Notes: generated from the sequence alone by a model not told the origin. A DNA stretch of 46,163 nucleotides from Faecalimicrobium dakarense (GCF_000499525.1 NZ_HG529344.1:1-46163), one strand, 5' to 3'; counted from the stretch's first letter, positions 18,857-28,003 are shown. Numbers and translations: made by a program.

Positions 18857-19156
18857 TTATTTAATTCTTGTAATTCTCTTTATATGAAGATTTGGATTTA
18901 TTTTTCCTTTACCGGCCATTATAGATGCCGCCATAGCTACAACTATTTTTTCTTCATCATCTTCATCTGTTACTGCTAATTCCTTGTTACTTTGACTATT
19001 AGATTCATATGCTAAGTCTTTCTTGTTATTATTTTCCTTAAAAATATGTTTAAAACTACTTAATACAAATGAAATTATCAATAAAATTATAAATACCAAA
19101 CTCATACTTGATAAACTTATATATAGTCCCTCTAGTAAATTCACTTCATTTCCCAT
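18857..19156 (-). CDS. oadG: Oxaloacetate decarboxylase gamma subunit
   Basis: 99 residues with one membrane helix near the N-terminus (SMSLVFIILLIISFVLSSF) and a charged middle part. The C-terminal IVVAMAASIMAGKGKIN and HIKRITRI tail resembles the family. OadG links the carboxyltransferase to the membrane beta subunit. The position between the carboxyltransferase and biotin carrier genes supports the call, as this subunit is poorly conserved in sequence. Confidence 0.8.
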   Translation of the reverse strand: MGNEVNLLEGLYISLSSMSLVFIILLIISFVLSSFKHIFKENNNKKDLAYESNSQSNKELAVTDEDDEEKIVVAMAASIMAGKGKINPNLHIKRITRIK

Positions 19157-19173
19157 ACTTCAATCCCCTATCT

Positions 19174-20565
19174 CTACATAGTTACTGTTATATATGAAAT
19201 TTCATCTTCAACCTTATCACATTTTTTACCATACTTACTTTCTAAGAATTTCGGTGCTACTTGTGGAAATAAAGCATATGCTAAAACATCTTCATCGCAT
19301 TTTGCCAAATCTCCAATTTCTTTTTTCATACTTTCAAATTCTGGCTTTAATAAATCTGCCGGTCTTATAGTTATAACTTCTTCATTTCCTATTATTTTTT
19401 CCCTTATATCTTCGCTTATAGGAGCTGGAGCCTTTCCATATTGTCCTCTTACATAATCTTTTATCTCTTTTGGTACTAACTTATATCTCTCTCCACTTAA
19501 TACATTGAATAATGCTTGAGTACCAACCATTTGGCTCATTGGTGTTACAAGTGGTGGATAACCTAGATCCTTTCTTACTCTAGGAACTTCTTTTAAAACT
19601 TCTTCATATTTATCCTCAGCATTTTGTTGCTTTAGTTGTGATAATAAATTTGATAGCATTCCTCCAGGCACTTGATACTTAAGTGCTTGTGGTTCTGTTA
19701 ATAATACTTTAGGATTTAATATATTTTCTTTCATATATCTGTCTCTTATTGGTTTAAAGTATTCTGAAATTTTTAAAAGCTTTTCCATATCTAGATTTGG
19801 ATTTCTTTCCATTTCAGAAAATGTTACTGCTAATGATTCTGTTGGTGGTTGACTCGTTCCTCCACTAAACGGTGATATTGCAGTGTCTATTATATCTACC
19901 CCTGCCTCAACAGCCTTCATATATATCATATCTGCTATTCCACTTGTGCAATGTGTATGAAGTTGAATAGGAAGTGTAGTTATTTCTTTAATTTTTTTTA
20001 CTAAGTCATAGGCATTATATGGAGTTAATACTCCTGCCATATCCTTTATGCAAATTGAATCTGCACCCATATTTTCCATAGTTTTCACTAGTTTTAAGTA
20101 ATAATCTGTAGTATGTACTTCACTAGTTGTGTACGATATTGCACACTGACAATGACCTTTATACTTTTTTATTGCTTTCATTGATGCTTCTATATTTCTT
20201 ACATCATTTAATGCATCAAAAACCCTTATTATATCTATTCCATTTTTTATAGATAGCTCTATAAACCTATCTACAGTATCATCTGCATAGTTTCTATACC
20301 CAAGTAAATTTTGTCCCCTTAAAAGCATTTGAAGCTTTGTGTTTTTTACTTTTGATCTTATCTTTCTTAATCTTTCCCAAGGATCTTCATCTAAAAATCT
20401 TATACATGCATCAAATGTAGCTCCACCCCATACCTCTAAAGAATGGTAACCCACTTGATCCATAGTCTCTAATATTGGTACTATTTCTTCAGTTTTCAAT
20501 CTAGTCGCTATTAAGGATTGATGCCCATCTCTTAAAGCTGTTTCAGTTATTTTAAGCTGATTCAT
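19174..20565 (-). CDS. oadA: Oxaloacetate decarboxylase carboxyltransferase subunit (alpha, without biotin domain)
   Basis: 463 residues. The N-terminus ITETALRDGHQSLIATRLKTEE is the metal-binding start of the carboxyltransferase TIM barrel. SICIKDMAGVLTP contains the catalytic lysine, and QLHTHCTSGIADM supplies two metal-ligand histidines. A conserved C-terminal domain ends near residue 450, and the biotin domain found in fused OadA is absent because it is encoded separately downstream. The enzyme transfers the carboxyl group of oxaloacetate to biotin, leaving pyruvate. It is first in the operon. GGGGGGAG lies 13 bases before the ATG. Confidence 0.93.
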   Translation of the reverse strand: MNQLKITETALRDGHQSLIATRLKTEEIVPILETMDQVGYHSLEVWGGATFDACIRFLDEDPWERLRKIRSKVKNTKLQMLLRGQNLLGYRNYADDTVDRFIELSIKNGIDIIRVFDALNDVRNIEASMKAIKKYKGHCQCAISYTTSEVHTTDYYLKLVKTMENMGADSICIKDMAGVLTPYNAYDLVKKIKEITTLPIQLHTHCTSGIADMIYMKAVEAGVDIIDTAISPFSGGTSQPPTESLAVTFSEMERNPNLDMEKLLKISEYFKPIRDRYMKENILNPKVLLTEPQALKYQVPGGMLSNLLSQLKQQNAEDKYEEVLKEVPRVRKDLGYPPLVTPMSQMVGTQALFNVLSGERYKLVPKEIKDYVRGQYGKAPAPISEDIREKIIGNEEVITIRPADLLKPEFESMKKEIGDLAKCDEDVLAYALFPQVAPKFLESKYGKKCDKVEDEISYITVTM

Positions 20566-20822
20566 TTAAATATTACACTCCCCCCTAAAATTTGCTTAAG
20601 CTAAATGTGATATTACCTAAAATTAATAATTCACTAAAATACTAAATCTTAGTTTTTTATTAATTTATTAAAACACAATCTCTTATACTCCTAAAATATT
20701 AACCTATTTATATATTTTTACTTAACTTCTTTATACAAGATAATTATATAACGTTTTCCTGTTTTTTTTAATAGATTTTTATGTTTTTTTATGTTTTTAT
20801 TTTTTTAAAAATTTTGCATGAT
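20566..20822. other. Intergenic region upstream of the decarboxylase operon
   Basis: About 250 bp of very AT-rich sequence without a convincing ORF. It holds the oadA ribosome binding site and presumably its promoter, but no -35/-10 pair stands out. A candidate CcpA site is listed separately. Long T runs at 20760-20810 appear to be composition only. Confidence 0.5.
20745..20760 (-). promoter_or_regulatory. Candidate CcpA (cre-like) site before oadA
   Basis: On the minus strand AGGAAAACGTTATATA fits most of the clostridial CcpA motif RRGAAAANGTTTTCWW, with three mismatches on the right half. It lies about 180 bp before the oadA start. Catabolite control of this operon would make sense, but the match is imperfect in AT-rich DNA. 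Confidence 0.3.
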
Positions 20823-20856
20823 AAAAAGTACTATAAATAATTTATAGTACTTTTTA
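20823..20856. terminator. Terminator after the orphan kinase
   Basis: Perfect hairpin AAAAAGTACTATAAAT / ATTTATAGTACTTTTT with a 2-base loop, just past the stop of the kinase gene. Confidence 0.85.
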
Positions 20857-20867
20857 TATCTAAGCAT

Positions 20868-23657
20868 TTATTTGTATATGTCAAAGAATTCTATTTTAAA
20901 TTTTTCTATATTGTTGCTGTATTCAACAATTGTTTCCTCTTCTTCTTTTACTTTTTTAATAGGAAACTCAACTATAATTTCTGTACCTTCATGTAATTTA
21001 CTTTTTATATCAATGCTTCCATCTTGAACTTCTACTAATGATTTTGATAGATATAGCCCTATTCCACTACCAAACTCATTTGATACCCCTCCATCTTCTA
21101 TCTGTTTGAATCTTCCAAATATATCTGTAAGTTTTTCTTCCTCTATACCTACTCCATTATCTTTAACTATTATTTGTACTTTATTTCCTACTTTATATAC
21201 TGCAACTAATATTTCACCTTTAGATTTTGTGAACTTAATAGCATTAGATAGTAAATTTAGAACTATCCTTTCAATGGTCTCAGGATCTAATCCTACTAAT
21301 AATATTTCTTCATTAGTATCAAATATTAAGTTTAAATCTTTTGCACTTGCGTATGGCTGTACAGAGCTAACTATTTCTTCAATTAAATACACAATATCAA
21401 AGTTTACAGATTTTATCTTGTAAATTTCAGACTTTACTTGTGATATATTTATAATATTATCAATAAGCCTTACTAATCTAAGCATATTTTGCTTTATAAT
21501 CTTTACATGATTTGATATTTCATTATTTCCATCTTTTACTTTATTTTTATTATATAAATTTTCTACTAGTTGAGTTGAACTATATATATTATTTAATGGA
21601 GTTTTTAACTCATGAGACATATTAGCATAAAACTCCATTTTTAATTGATCATACTCTCTTTGCCTTATTAGTATCTCCTTTATTCTTTCAGCTTCTCTTT
21701 GTTGTCCTAGATCATCAATCAACTTTACTTTAAATCGTTCTTCTCCCATATACCAAGTTTTAGTTGATATCTTTATTTCTTTTATTTTTTTGTCTTCATT
21801 AACTATATATATGCTTTTGTCTTTTTCTCCAACATGTAAGTTATATAAAAACTTAGTATATAATCTATCTCTATATTTAATTGATAAATTTTCTATTTTT
21901 TCTCTATCTCCTCTTATACCAAATATTTCTCTAAATTTTTTGTTAGTATAAATTATTTTTTCAGTTCTTGCTGATTCAATTATTATACCCTCCGGTATCG
22001 AGTTTAAGACTTGTCTATAAATCTGGTTTTGTCTATTCACACCTCTATATGTATTTATTTCCTCAGTCATATCTTTTAATATTAATATCTTATGATTACT
22101 ACCATCTTCTATGTAATCGTCTACAGTTATTTCTATGTTTCGATTTGTACATTCTTTATCTTCCATAACCGTGGTTATAAGATTATAGTCTTTTGCATTT
22201 TCTTGTATATTTTTAATTTTTTCCTCAATGGTTAAACTTAATTTATTATAATGTTTATTATCTAAAAATTCGATATTAAATGTTTTATAATAATCTAATA
22301 AATTCATACCTTCTAAGTCCTCTTTACTATATCCAAATAACTTTGAAAAACTTTTATTTATGCCTAAAATATCAATCTCTTCTATTGAATTACTAGAAGT
22401 TCTAATCATTATAGAACATGGTATGTTCTCAATTATATACTCATACTCTTCTTTTATATCTTTAAGTTCCTGTTCTAATTTAACTTCTTTTGTAATATTG
22501 TTTAAACAAATTAAATAAGTGCTATCTAATAAATTGTTATTTATATTTAAAGTATAAATATCTTCATTTAAATAAATAATTTTATCTGCTATGCACTCTT
22601 TATTTTTATTAATTATAATATCTTCTTTTATTTGTTTATAATCTTTTATATCTATTATTAAATCAAAAAAGTTTTCTATATCTTCACTAAAAATATTTTT
22701 ATATTTATTATTTGTATATAATATATTAAATTCATAATCTGTAATTATCCATATATTTGGCATAGCATCTAAAGACTGATTTAATAATTCATTTCTTTGG
22801 TTTATATATTTTTTTATTTTGTTGCAAATTTCAATTTCATTTTCAATTGCATTATTTATTTTATTTAATTGTTTTGATTTATTATCAAGTTCTTTATTTG
22901 TATTTAATAGCTCACAATATGGATTTTTTATTATATTTTTTATACAATACTGATATCCATAATATGTATAATTAAATAAAATAAGATATATAATTCCTTT
23001 AAGTAAGTATACATGAGTTAAACTATACTTAAATATATATACAACATACAAAACACCTAATATGTTACCAATTAAGGATATAACCGATAAGTTTTTTATC
23101 ATCTCATAATGCTTCATATTTTTATTTTCTTTCTTTTGAGATAATAATACATTATAAAGAGCTATCCCGAGATTAGTAACCATAAATAAATTATTAGTTA
23201 GTATTTTATTTATATGAACTATGCACATACTATATAAAAGTGCTAATATTATATAAAAAATTATTAGACTATATCTTTTTATTATTTTTTTTTCATTATG
23301 TCTAATATATATATAGTTAGTTAAGTTTATTATAATAAAATTTAAAATAAAAAATTGAAATACATTTTCCTCTATCTTAACAGCACTCAATCCAGCTAAA
23401 ATAACTAATACTATACTACTTACGTTCATTATATTAAAAAATTTTTGATTTTCTGAAACTATATTATGACCTATTGTGTATATAAATATCCACAATAAGC
23501 TTATTCTGCCTATATTTATGAATGTAGAATAAAGATCAATATTTATTATTCCAATAATAGTAAATATTATATTTATTATTATATAACCTCTACAATCTTT
23601 AATTAATCTCTTTAAATCATTACTATCTTCTTTTATATCAGCACAACTTGCATTCAT
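20868..23657 (-). CDS. Orphan membrane sensor histidine kinase with PAS domains
   Basis: About 929 residues from the ATG at 23657, which has GTGGGGA six bases before it; the GTG four codons upstream is part of that site. Residues ~15-235 hold seven or eight membrane helices of a MASE-like sensor. A coiled segment is followed by three PAS-like domains (~285-390, 400-520, 535-640). HisKA contains ANMSHELKTPLNN, and the HATPase has NLLSNAIKFT, DNGVGIEEE and GSGIGLYLSK. No response regulator gene is near. Clostridial orphan kinases of similar layout control Spo0A phosphorylation; that role is only an inference here. A terminator follows. Confidence 0.9.
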   Translation of the reverse strand: MNASCADIKEDSNDLKRLIKDCRGYIIINIIFTIIGIINIDLYSTFINIGRISLLWIFIYTIGHNIVSENQKFFNIMNVSSIVLVILAGLSAVKIEENVFQFFILNFIIINLTNYIYIRHNEKKIIKRYSLIIFYIILALLYSMCIVHINKILTNNLFMVTNLGIALYNVLLSQKKENKNMKHYEMIKNLSVISLIGNILGVLYVVYIFKYSLTHVYLLKGIIYLILFNYTYYGYQYCIKNIIKNPYCELLNTNKELDNKSKQLNKINNAIENEIEICNKIKKYINQRNELLNQSLDAMPNIWIITDYEFNILYTNNKYKNIFSEDIENFFDLIIDIKDYKQIKEDIIINKNKECIADKIIYLNEDIYTLNINNNLLDSTYLICLNNITKEVKLEQELKDIKEEYEYIIENIPCSIMIRTSSNSIEEIDILGINKSFSKLFGYSKEDLEGMNLLDYYKTFNIEFLDNKHYNKLSLTIEEKIKNIQENAKDYNLITTVMEDKECTNRNIEITVDDYIEDGSNHKILILKDMTEEINTYRGVNRQNQIYRQVLNSIPEGIIIESARTEKIIYTNKKFREIFGIRGDREKIENLSIKYRDRLYTKFLYNLHVGEKDKSIYIVNEDKKIKEIKISTKTWYMGEERFKVKLIDDLGQQREAERIKEILIRQREYDQLKMEFYANMSHELKTPLNNIYSSTQLVENLYNKNKVKDGNNEISNHVKIIKQNMLRLVRLIDNIINISQVKSEIYKIKSVNFDIVYLIEEIVSSVQPYASAKDLNLIFDTNEEILLVGLDPETIERIVLNLLSNAIKFTKSKGEILVAVYKVGNKVQIIVKDNGVGIEEEKLTDIFGRFKQIEDGGVSNEFGSGIGLYLSKSLVEVQDGSIDIKSKLHEGTEIIVEFPIKKVKEEEETIVEYSNNIEKFKIEFFDIYK

Positions 23658-23752
23658 AAAATTCCCCACTTTTTATATTTTATATAAATATATTAACATT
23701 AATTCCCAAAAAAATTTGTCGTTTTATGATTTTATATAAACTTTTTTAAATA

Positions 23753-23783
23753 AAAAAGGAGTAACCAACAGTTACTCCTTTTT
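23753..23783. terminator. Terminator of the metNIQ operon
   Basis: Perfect hairpin AAAAAGGAGTAAC / GTTACTCCTTTTT with a 5-base loop, directly after the metQ stop codon. Confidence 0.85.
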
Positions 23784-23789
23784 ATTAAA

Positions 23790-24583
23790 TTAAAATGATG
23801 GAATTATACTCCCTTTATACTGTTTTTCTATAAACTCTTTTACTTCTTTGCTAGTTAATGCTTTTGATAGTGCTTTTATTTTCTCACTATCTTTATTTTC
23901 TTCTTTTACAGCTAATATATTTGCATATGGTGAATCTTTAGATTCTATTATTATTGCATCTTTAGTTGGATTTAAATTTGCACTTAATGCATAGTTAGTA
24001 TTTATTACAGCCGCATCTACCTCTGTAAGAACTGATGTTAATTGCTCTGCTGCTAATTCTTTAACTTTTATATTTTTAGGATTTTCAGTTATGTCTTTGG
24101 CCCCTATAAGCTCTCCTTCTTTGACCTTTATTAATCCTTCATTTGCAAGCAGTTTAAGTGCTCTTGCTCCATTTGTTGGGTCATTTGGTATTGCAATAGT
24201 TGCTCCATCTTTTATTTCATTTATAGATTTTAAACTATTAGAGTATAATCCCATTGGCTCTAAATGTATTTTTTCTGTGTAAGTTAGTTTATACCCTGTT
24301 GATGCTACTGTTTCTTCTAAGTATGGTACGTGTTGGAAATAATTTGCATCTATTGAACCTTCCTCTAATGCGGTATTTTCAAGTGGATAATCATCAAATA
24401 CTTTTATTTCTAACTTATATCCTTCTTTTTCTAGCTGTGGCTTTATTACTTCTAAAATTTCAGCATGAGGAGTTGATGATGCTCCTATTACGATTTTATT
24501 ATCATCTTTCGAACTAGAACATCCTACAACCGATACTAATATTGCTGACGATAAAGCTAATGTTAATAATTTTTTAATTTCAT
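23790..24583 (-). pseudogene. metQ: Methionine ABC transporter substrate-binding lipoprotein MetQ, frameshifted in the signal peptide
   Basis: The ATG at 24583, after GGGGGATTTTAAA, reads MKLKNY and then stops. The -1 frame reads LLTLALSSAILVSVVGC, a complete lipoprotein signal ending in a lipobox, then the full NlpA-family protein: IVIGASSTPHAEILE, YFQHVPYLEET, HLEPMGLYS, IAIPNDPTNGARALKLL. One extra A in the A6 run (plus-strand 24570-24575) would give MKLKKLLTLAL, a typical start. As given, translation of the lipoprotein needs a slip or an internal start. The mature part, about 245 residues, has no other defect, which argues for a sequencing error or a very recent mutation. Confidence 0.88.
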
Positions 24584-24596
24584 TTTAAAATCCCCC

Positions 24597-25250
24597 TTAT
24601 TTTAATTTATTATAAACCAAGTTACCTACTCCTTGGATTATTTGAACTAGTATTATAAGTATGATTACTGTATACACCATTACTGCTGTATCATATCTTT
24701 GGTGACCATAAATAAGTGCTACATTTCCTATGCCTCCCGCAGCTATTGCACCTGCCATTGCTGTATAACCAAGTACTGCTATTGCTGATAAAGTTATACC
24801 CGATATTATTGAAGGCATCGCTTCTTTTATCATAACTTTAAACACAATTTGTAATTTTGTAGCCCCAAATGATTTTGCTGCTTCTATAAGACCTTTATCA
24901 ACTTCATTTAATGCACTTTCTATAACCCTCGCTATAAAAGGTGTTGCGCCTATAGTTATAGGAACTAAAGCAGCTGTTGATCCTATACTTGTTCCAACTA
25001 TTATTTTTGTTAATGGCCTTATTGCAACTAAAAGTATTATAAATGGAAAACTTCTAAGCACATTTACTATAAATCCTAATGACTTATTTATTGATAGGTT
25101 TGGCTTTAATCCATCCTCTTTAGTTATTACCAATATAATTGCTAGTAAAAATCCAAAAATAGTTGCAAGCACTGTTGGAATTATCGTCATATATATTGTT
25201 TCAATCAATGCTTGTGGCAATATGTTAGTTAAAAATTCACTTAAACTCAT
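24597..25250 (-). CDS. metI: Methionine ABC transporter permease MetI
   Basis: 217 residues with five hydrophobic helices and the permease EAA-type loop (EAAKSFGATKLQIVFKVMIKEAMPSI) that contacts the ATPase. The N-terminus ETIYMTIIPTVLATIFGFLLAI is typical of MetI. Its ATG overlaps the metN stop (TAATG), so the two are translationally coupled. It works with MetN and MetQ to import methionine across the membrane. Confidence 0.93.
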   Translation of the reverse strand: MSLSEFLTNILPQALIETIYMTIIPTVLATIFGFLLAIILVITKEDGLKPNLSINKSLGFIVNVLRSFPFIILLVAIRPLTKIIVGTSIGSTAALVPITIGATPFIARVIESALNEVDKGLIEAAKSFGATKLQIVFKVMIKEAMPSIISGITLSAIAVLGYTAMAGAIAAGGIGNVALIYGHQRYDTAVMVYTVIILIILVQIIQGVGNLVYNKLK

Positions 25251-26209
25251 TATTTAATCTCCTCCCATCTTACATTTTTACGATTTAAATACTCTTTAAC
25301 TTTTTTACTATTTTTAAGTTCTGTATTTATAATTAAAGATCCTAGTATATCTTCTCTAAACTTTTCTAATCTTCCAAATACAATTGAAAAATCTATATCC
25401 AATTCTCTAGCCATAGTAGTTATAATAGTATCGTTTGATGTTTCCTTTGGAAATAATATTTTTATATTCATTCCACTAGGAAGTACTATTTGTTCTTCTC
25501 CTATTAATGTTTGAAGCCCCTTAGTATTTTTTAAAAATATTTCTTCTGTATCACCGATTTCTAGTACTTCTCCACCTTCCATTATGGCAACTTTAGTACA
25601 TATTTGTTTTATAACTTCCATTTGATGAGTAACCATTATTATAGTAATATTTAACTTTTTATTTATATCTTGTAATAATGATAGTATGGATTTTGTAGTG
25701 TTTGGATCTAGTGCAGATGTTGCTTCATCACAAAGGAGCACTTTAGGATTTAATGCTAATGCTCTCGCTATTGCAACTCTTTGTTTTTGCCCTCCACTTA
25801 AGTTTCTTGGCTTTGCATCTTTTTTATCAGATAATCCAACTAAATCTAGCAGGTTTAATACTTTATTATTTATCTCGTTTCTTGAATATTTAAAACATTC
25901 TAGAGGCAATGCAATATTTTCAAATACAGTTTTTCTCTCTAAAAGTGAGAAATGTTGAAATATCATTCCTAAATCTTTTCTTAAATTTCTTAAATCTTTT
26001 TCATCTAAATATTTAACCTCTTTTTCACCAACTAATATACTACCTTCTTGATAATTTTCTAATCCATTTATACATCTAAGTAATGTAGATTTACCAGCTC
26101 CACTATGGCCTATTATCCCAAATATTTCTCCTTTATTTATCTTGATATCTACATTTTTAAGCACCTTTGAATTATCATAATATTTACTTACATTTTGAAT
26201 ATTAATCAT
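25250..26209 (-). CDS. metN: Methionine ABC transporter ATP-binding protein MetN
   Basis: 319 residues from the ATG at 26209, placed nine bases after GGGGG. Longer in-frame extensions run back into the SAM riboswitch and are not real. Walker A is GHSGAGKST, the signature LSGGQKQRVAIARAL and Walker B VLLCDEATSALDP. The C-terminal ~75 residues (IKILFPKETSNDTIITTMARELD) form the NIL/ACT-like domain that senses methionine in this family. It is the first gene of metNIQ and lies downstream of a SAM-I riboswitch and its terminator. Confidence 0.95.
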   Translation of the reverse strand: MINIQNVSKYYDNSKVLKNVDIKINKGEIFGIIGHSGAGKSTLLRCINGLENYQEGSILVGEKEVKYLDEKDLRNLRKDLGMIFQHFSLLERKTVFENIALPLECFKYSRNEINNKVLNLLDLVGLSDKKDAKPRNLSGGQKQRVAIARALALNPKVLLCDEATSALDPNTTKSILSLLQDINKKLNITIIMVTHQMEVIKQICTKVAIMEGGEVLEIGDTEEIFLKNTKGLQTLIGEEQIVLPSGMNIKILFPKETSNDTIITTMARELDIDFSIVFGRLEKFREDILGSLIINTELKNSKKVKEYLNRKNVRWEEIK

Positions 26210-26264
26210 TTTAGTCATCCCCCAATTTAATAAATAACCTATAAATAGTACATAGATTATTTTA

Positions 26265-26305
26265 TATAATAATAAAAGCCTAAGTATAAACTTAGGCTTT
26301 TTAAG
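26265..26305 (-). terminator. Riboswitch-controlled terminator before metN
   Basis: Minus-strand hairpin AAAAAGCCTAAGTTTATACTTAGGCTTTTATTATT-type (stem AAGCCTAAGT / ACTTAGGCTT) followed by a T-rich tail. It lies between the SAM aptamer and metN and is the expected expression platform. Confidence 0.85.
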
Positions 26306-26316
26306 CAATTTATACT

Positions 26317-26414
26317 CATCTATCAGCAATACGCTGCAGGATTTAGCACCATGTATATATAATATACTGGTTGCCGGGTTTCATAGGGCCAGTCCCTCCA
26401 CCACTCTGGATAAG
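26317..26414 (-). ncRNA. SAM-I (S-box) riboswitch
   Basis: On the minus strand the conserved S-box core is clear: CTTATCCAGAGTGGTGGAGG at the 5' end, then ACTGGCCCTATGAAACCCGG and CAACC, a variable arm, GGTGCTAAATCCTGC, and GATGAG closing P1 (CTTATC pairs with GATGAG). High SAM should favour the downstream terminator and switch off metNIQ. It is the only riboswitch I found in the window. Confidence 0.95.
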
Positions 26415-26453
26415 AAAGTATTTAATTTTTTATATTATTTATTTATATTTTTA

Positions 26454-26482
26454 ATGATATAGATGTTATTATTATTTGTCAA
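26454..26482 (-). promoter_or_regulatory. Promoter of the metNIQ riboswitch transcript
   Basis: Minus-strand TTGACA (26477-26482), a 17-base spacer and TATCAT (26454-26459). The distance puts the start of transcription about 30 bases before the SAM aptamer. Confidence 0.7.
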
Positions 26483-26532
26483 CCAATTTTCAGAATTTTT
26501 TAATTTTAATCAGTTTTTAAATATATAAAAAT

Positions 26533-26571
26533 AAAATGCCTCAATAAAAAATTATATTTATGAGACATTCT
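26533..26571 (-). terminator. Terminator after the first lipoprotein gene
   Basis: Minus-strand hairpin with arms AATGTCTCA and TGAGGCATT (one G-U) around a long AT loop, followed by TTTATTTTT. It follows the gene that ends at 26593. Confidence 0.6.
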
Positions 26572-26592
26572 ATTATTAATATTTATAATATA

Positions 26593-27216
26593 TTATTTTT
26601 GTGTATTTGTATTGTTAGTAGTATTAGGCTTGAATCCTAATGCTTTATTCATATCTTCTAACATTTTATTAAACCCATTTTCAGTTTTATCTTTTATTCT
26701 TGTAGCTTCATCAACTGCTGTTATAAATTCATCTTGGCTTTTATTCATTATATCTTTTGGAAGTTCATCTAGTTTTTTAATTCTTTCATCTAAATTAGCT
26801 ATTGTCTTTTCTCCCTCTGCAATTAAATCTTCATTCATTTTCTTTAACTTTGCATCTTCTGTTTTTCCATCATTTTTTAAAGAATCTACAAATGATTTAA
26901 CTTTATCTCTACTATCTTTATACGCAGCTTTTAAATCAGCTACATATTTTTCATTTCCTGGATATTTATTTGTCTTATAGTATTCATTTACGCTTGCTGT
27001 ATCTTTATACATACTATAATTAGATAATCCTGTCATATAAGCATTGTAACTTTTAGAATAGTTTTCTGAGTAACCATTTCCTGCAGGTACATTTTTTTGA
27101 TCTGTTGTTGATGGTTCTGGTGTTGGTGCTGGTGCTGGTGTCTTTTTAGTACATGCTACTGCTCCTAATGATATTGCTATTGCCATACCTACTGTTACTA
27201 GTTTTTTACCTTTCAT
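26593..27216 (-). CDS. Lipoprotein of unknown function (paralogue A)
   Basis: 207 residues. A signal peptide with lipobox (LGAVAC, lipidated Cys22) is followed by a proline-rich linker (TPAPAPTPEPS) that would hold the domain off the membrane. The rest is a charged, mostly helical domain (about 45-195) with the stretch DAKLKKMNEDLIAEGEKTI. It shares its layout and several motifs with the next gene upstream (27291-27887): a Y..Y repeat near the start, a DS....K.F..S segment and DAKLK..N..L..E. Function is unknown. The ATG has AGGAGGAAG upstream. Confidence 0.8.
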   Translation of the reverse strand: MKGKKLVTVGMAIAISLGAVACTKKTPAPAPTPEPSTTDQKNVPAGNGYSENYSKSYNAYMTGLSNYSMYKDTASVNEYYKTNKYPGNEKYVADLKAAYKDSRDKVKSFVDSLKNDGKTEDAKLKKMNEDLIAEGEKTIANLDERIKKLDELPKDIMNKSQDEFITAVDEATRIKDKTENGFNKMLEDMNKALGFKPNTTNNTNTQK

Positions 27217-27290
27217 ATTTCTTCCTCCTGTGTTTATACACTTAATTTATTTTTAATTGATATGTATCAATTATTCCTTAATATATTTAT

Positions 27291-27887
27291 CTAACTTTCT
27301 AAATTTATACCTAATATATCTTCTATCTGATTTAAAGTTTCATCAAATTTATTTTTTTCTGTTATGTCATCGTCTAAATTAATTTTTAAATACTCTATAA
27401 GATCTTTAGTAGATTTTTTTAAAGTATTTTCATCAATTTTAGCTATTTCATTTTCTTTAACTTTTATATCATCCATTAATACTTTGCATTCTTCTACTAA
27501 TTTATCATTTAAATTTTTTAACTTAGCATCATCTATTTCTAATCCTGTAATAGATTCTTCAAATGCTTTTATATTTATTTTGCTGTCATTTAATGCTTCT
27601 TCTAAATCATTTAAGAATTTTTCGTGATTTATTTCACCTTTTTTAGCTAACATATTTTCTAAGTCGTCATAATCCTTTAAATCTAATGGTTTTATGTATT
27701 TTTCATAACTTTTAACTAAGTTTTCTTTATATTGTTCCTTAGTCATAGGTGATTTTTGCTTATCTATATTCTCTTCTATTTTATTTGGTTTTGTAGTTGG
27801 TTCTTCTGTCTTCTTAGGTTGTGATGTACATCCTGAAATGTTAGAAATAAAAAGTATAAAAAGGCCTAATAGCAATATATGTTTCAT
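27291..27887 (-). CDS. Lipoprotein of unknown function (paralogue B)
   Basis: 198 residues with a lipoprotein signal (ILFISNISGC, Cys20) and a Lys/Thr/Glu-rich linker. The helical domain carries KSYEKYIKPLDLKDYDD, DSKINIKAFEESI and DAKLKNLNDKLVEECK, recognisably related to the gene downstream (26593-27216). The two lie 74 bp apart and probably arose by tandem duplication with strong divergence. The product is anchored to the outer face of the membrane. No enzyme motif is visible. AAAGGAG precedes the ATG. Confidence 0.8.
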   Translation of the reverse strand: MKHILLLGLFILFISNISGCTSQPKKTEEPTTKPNKIEENIDKQKSPMTKEQYKENLVKSYEKYIKPLDLKDYDDLENMLAKKGEINHEKFLNDLEEALNDSKINIKAFEESITGLEIDDAKLKNLNDKLVEECKVLMDDIKVKENEIAKIDENTLKKSTKDLIEYLKINLDDDITEKNKFDETLNQIEDILGINLES

Positions 27888-28003
27888 AAATTTTAACTCC
27901 TTTCTTTTAAATCTTTATTCTTATATATTATTTCTAAATTTTAGATAATTATTTATATAAATTTTAATTTAAAATAATTAATAATTTTATGAATATTCTT
28001 CAT

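Noticed and set aside
20760-20820. T-rich stretch as a promoter UP element or repeat
   Set aside because: It has only the composition of the surrounding AT-rich DNA and no regular pattern.
24254-24517. Plus-strand ORF opposite metQ
   Set aside because: It mirrors a strong minus-strand coding frame and has no ribosome binding site or protein-like features.
25250-26329. Longer metN reading frame reaching back into the leader
   Set aside because: The extension overlaps the SAM riboswitch terminator and lacks a ribosome binding site; GGGGG supports the ATG at 26209.
26265-26414. T-box leader before metN
   Set aside because: The conserved core is that of a SAM-I aptamer, and no T-box motif (TGGNACCGCG-type) is present.
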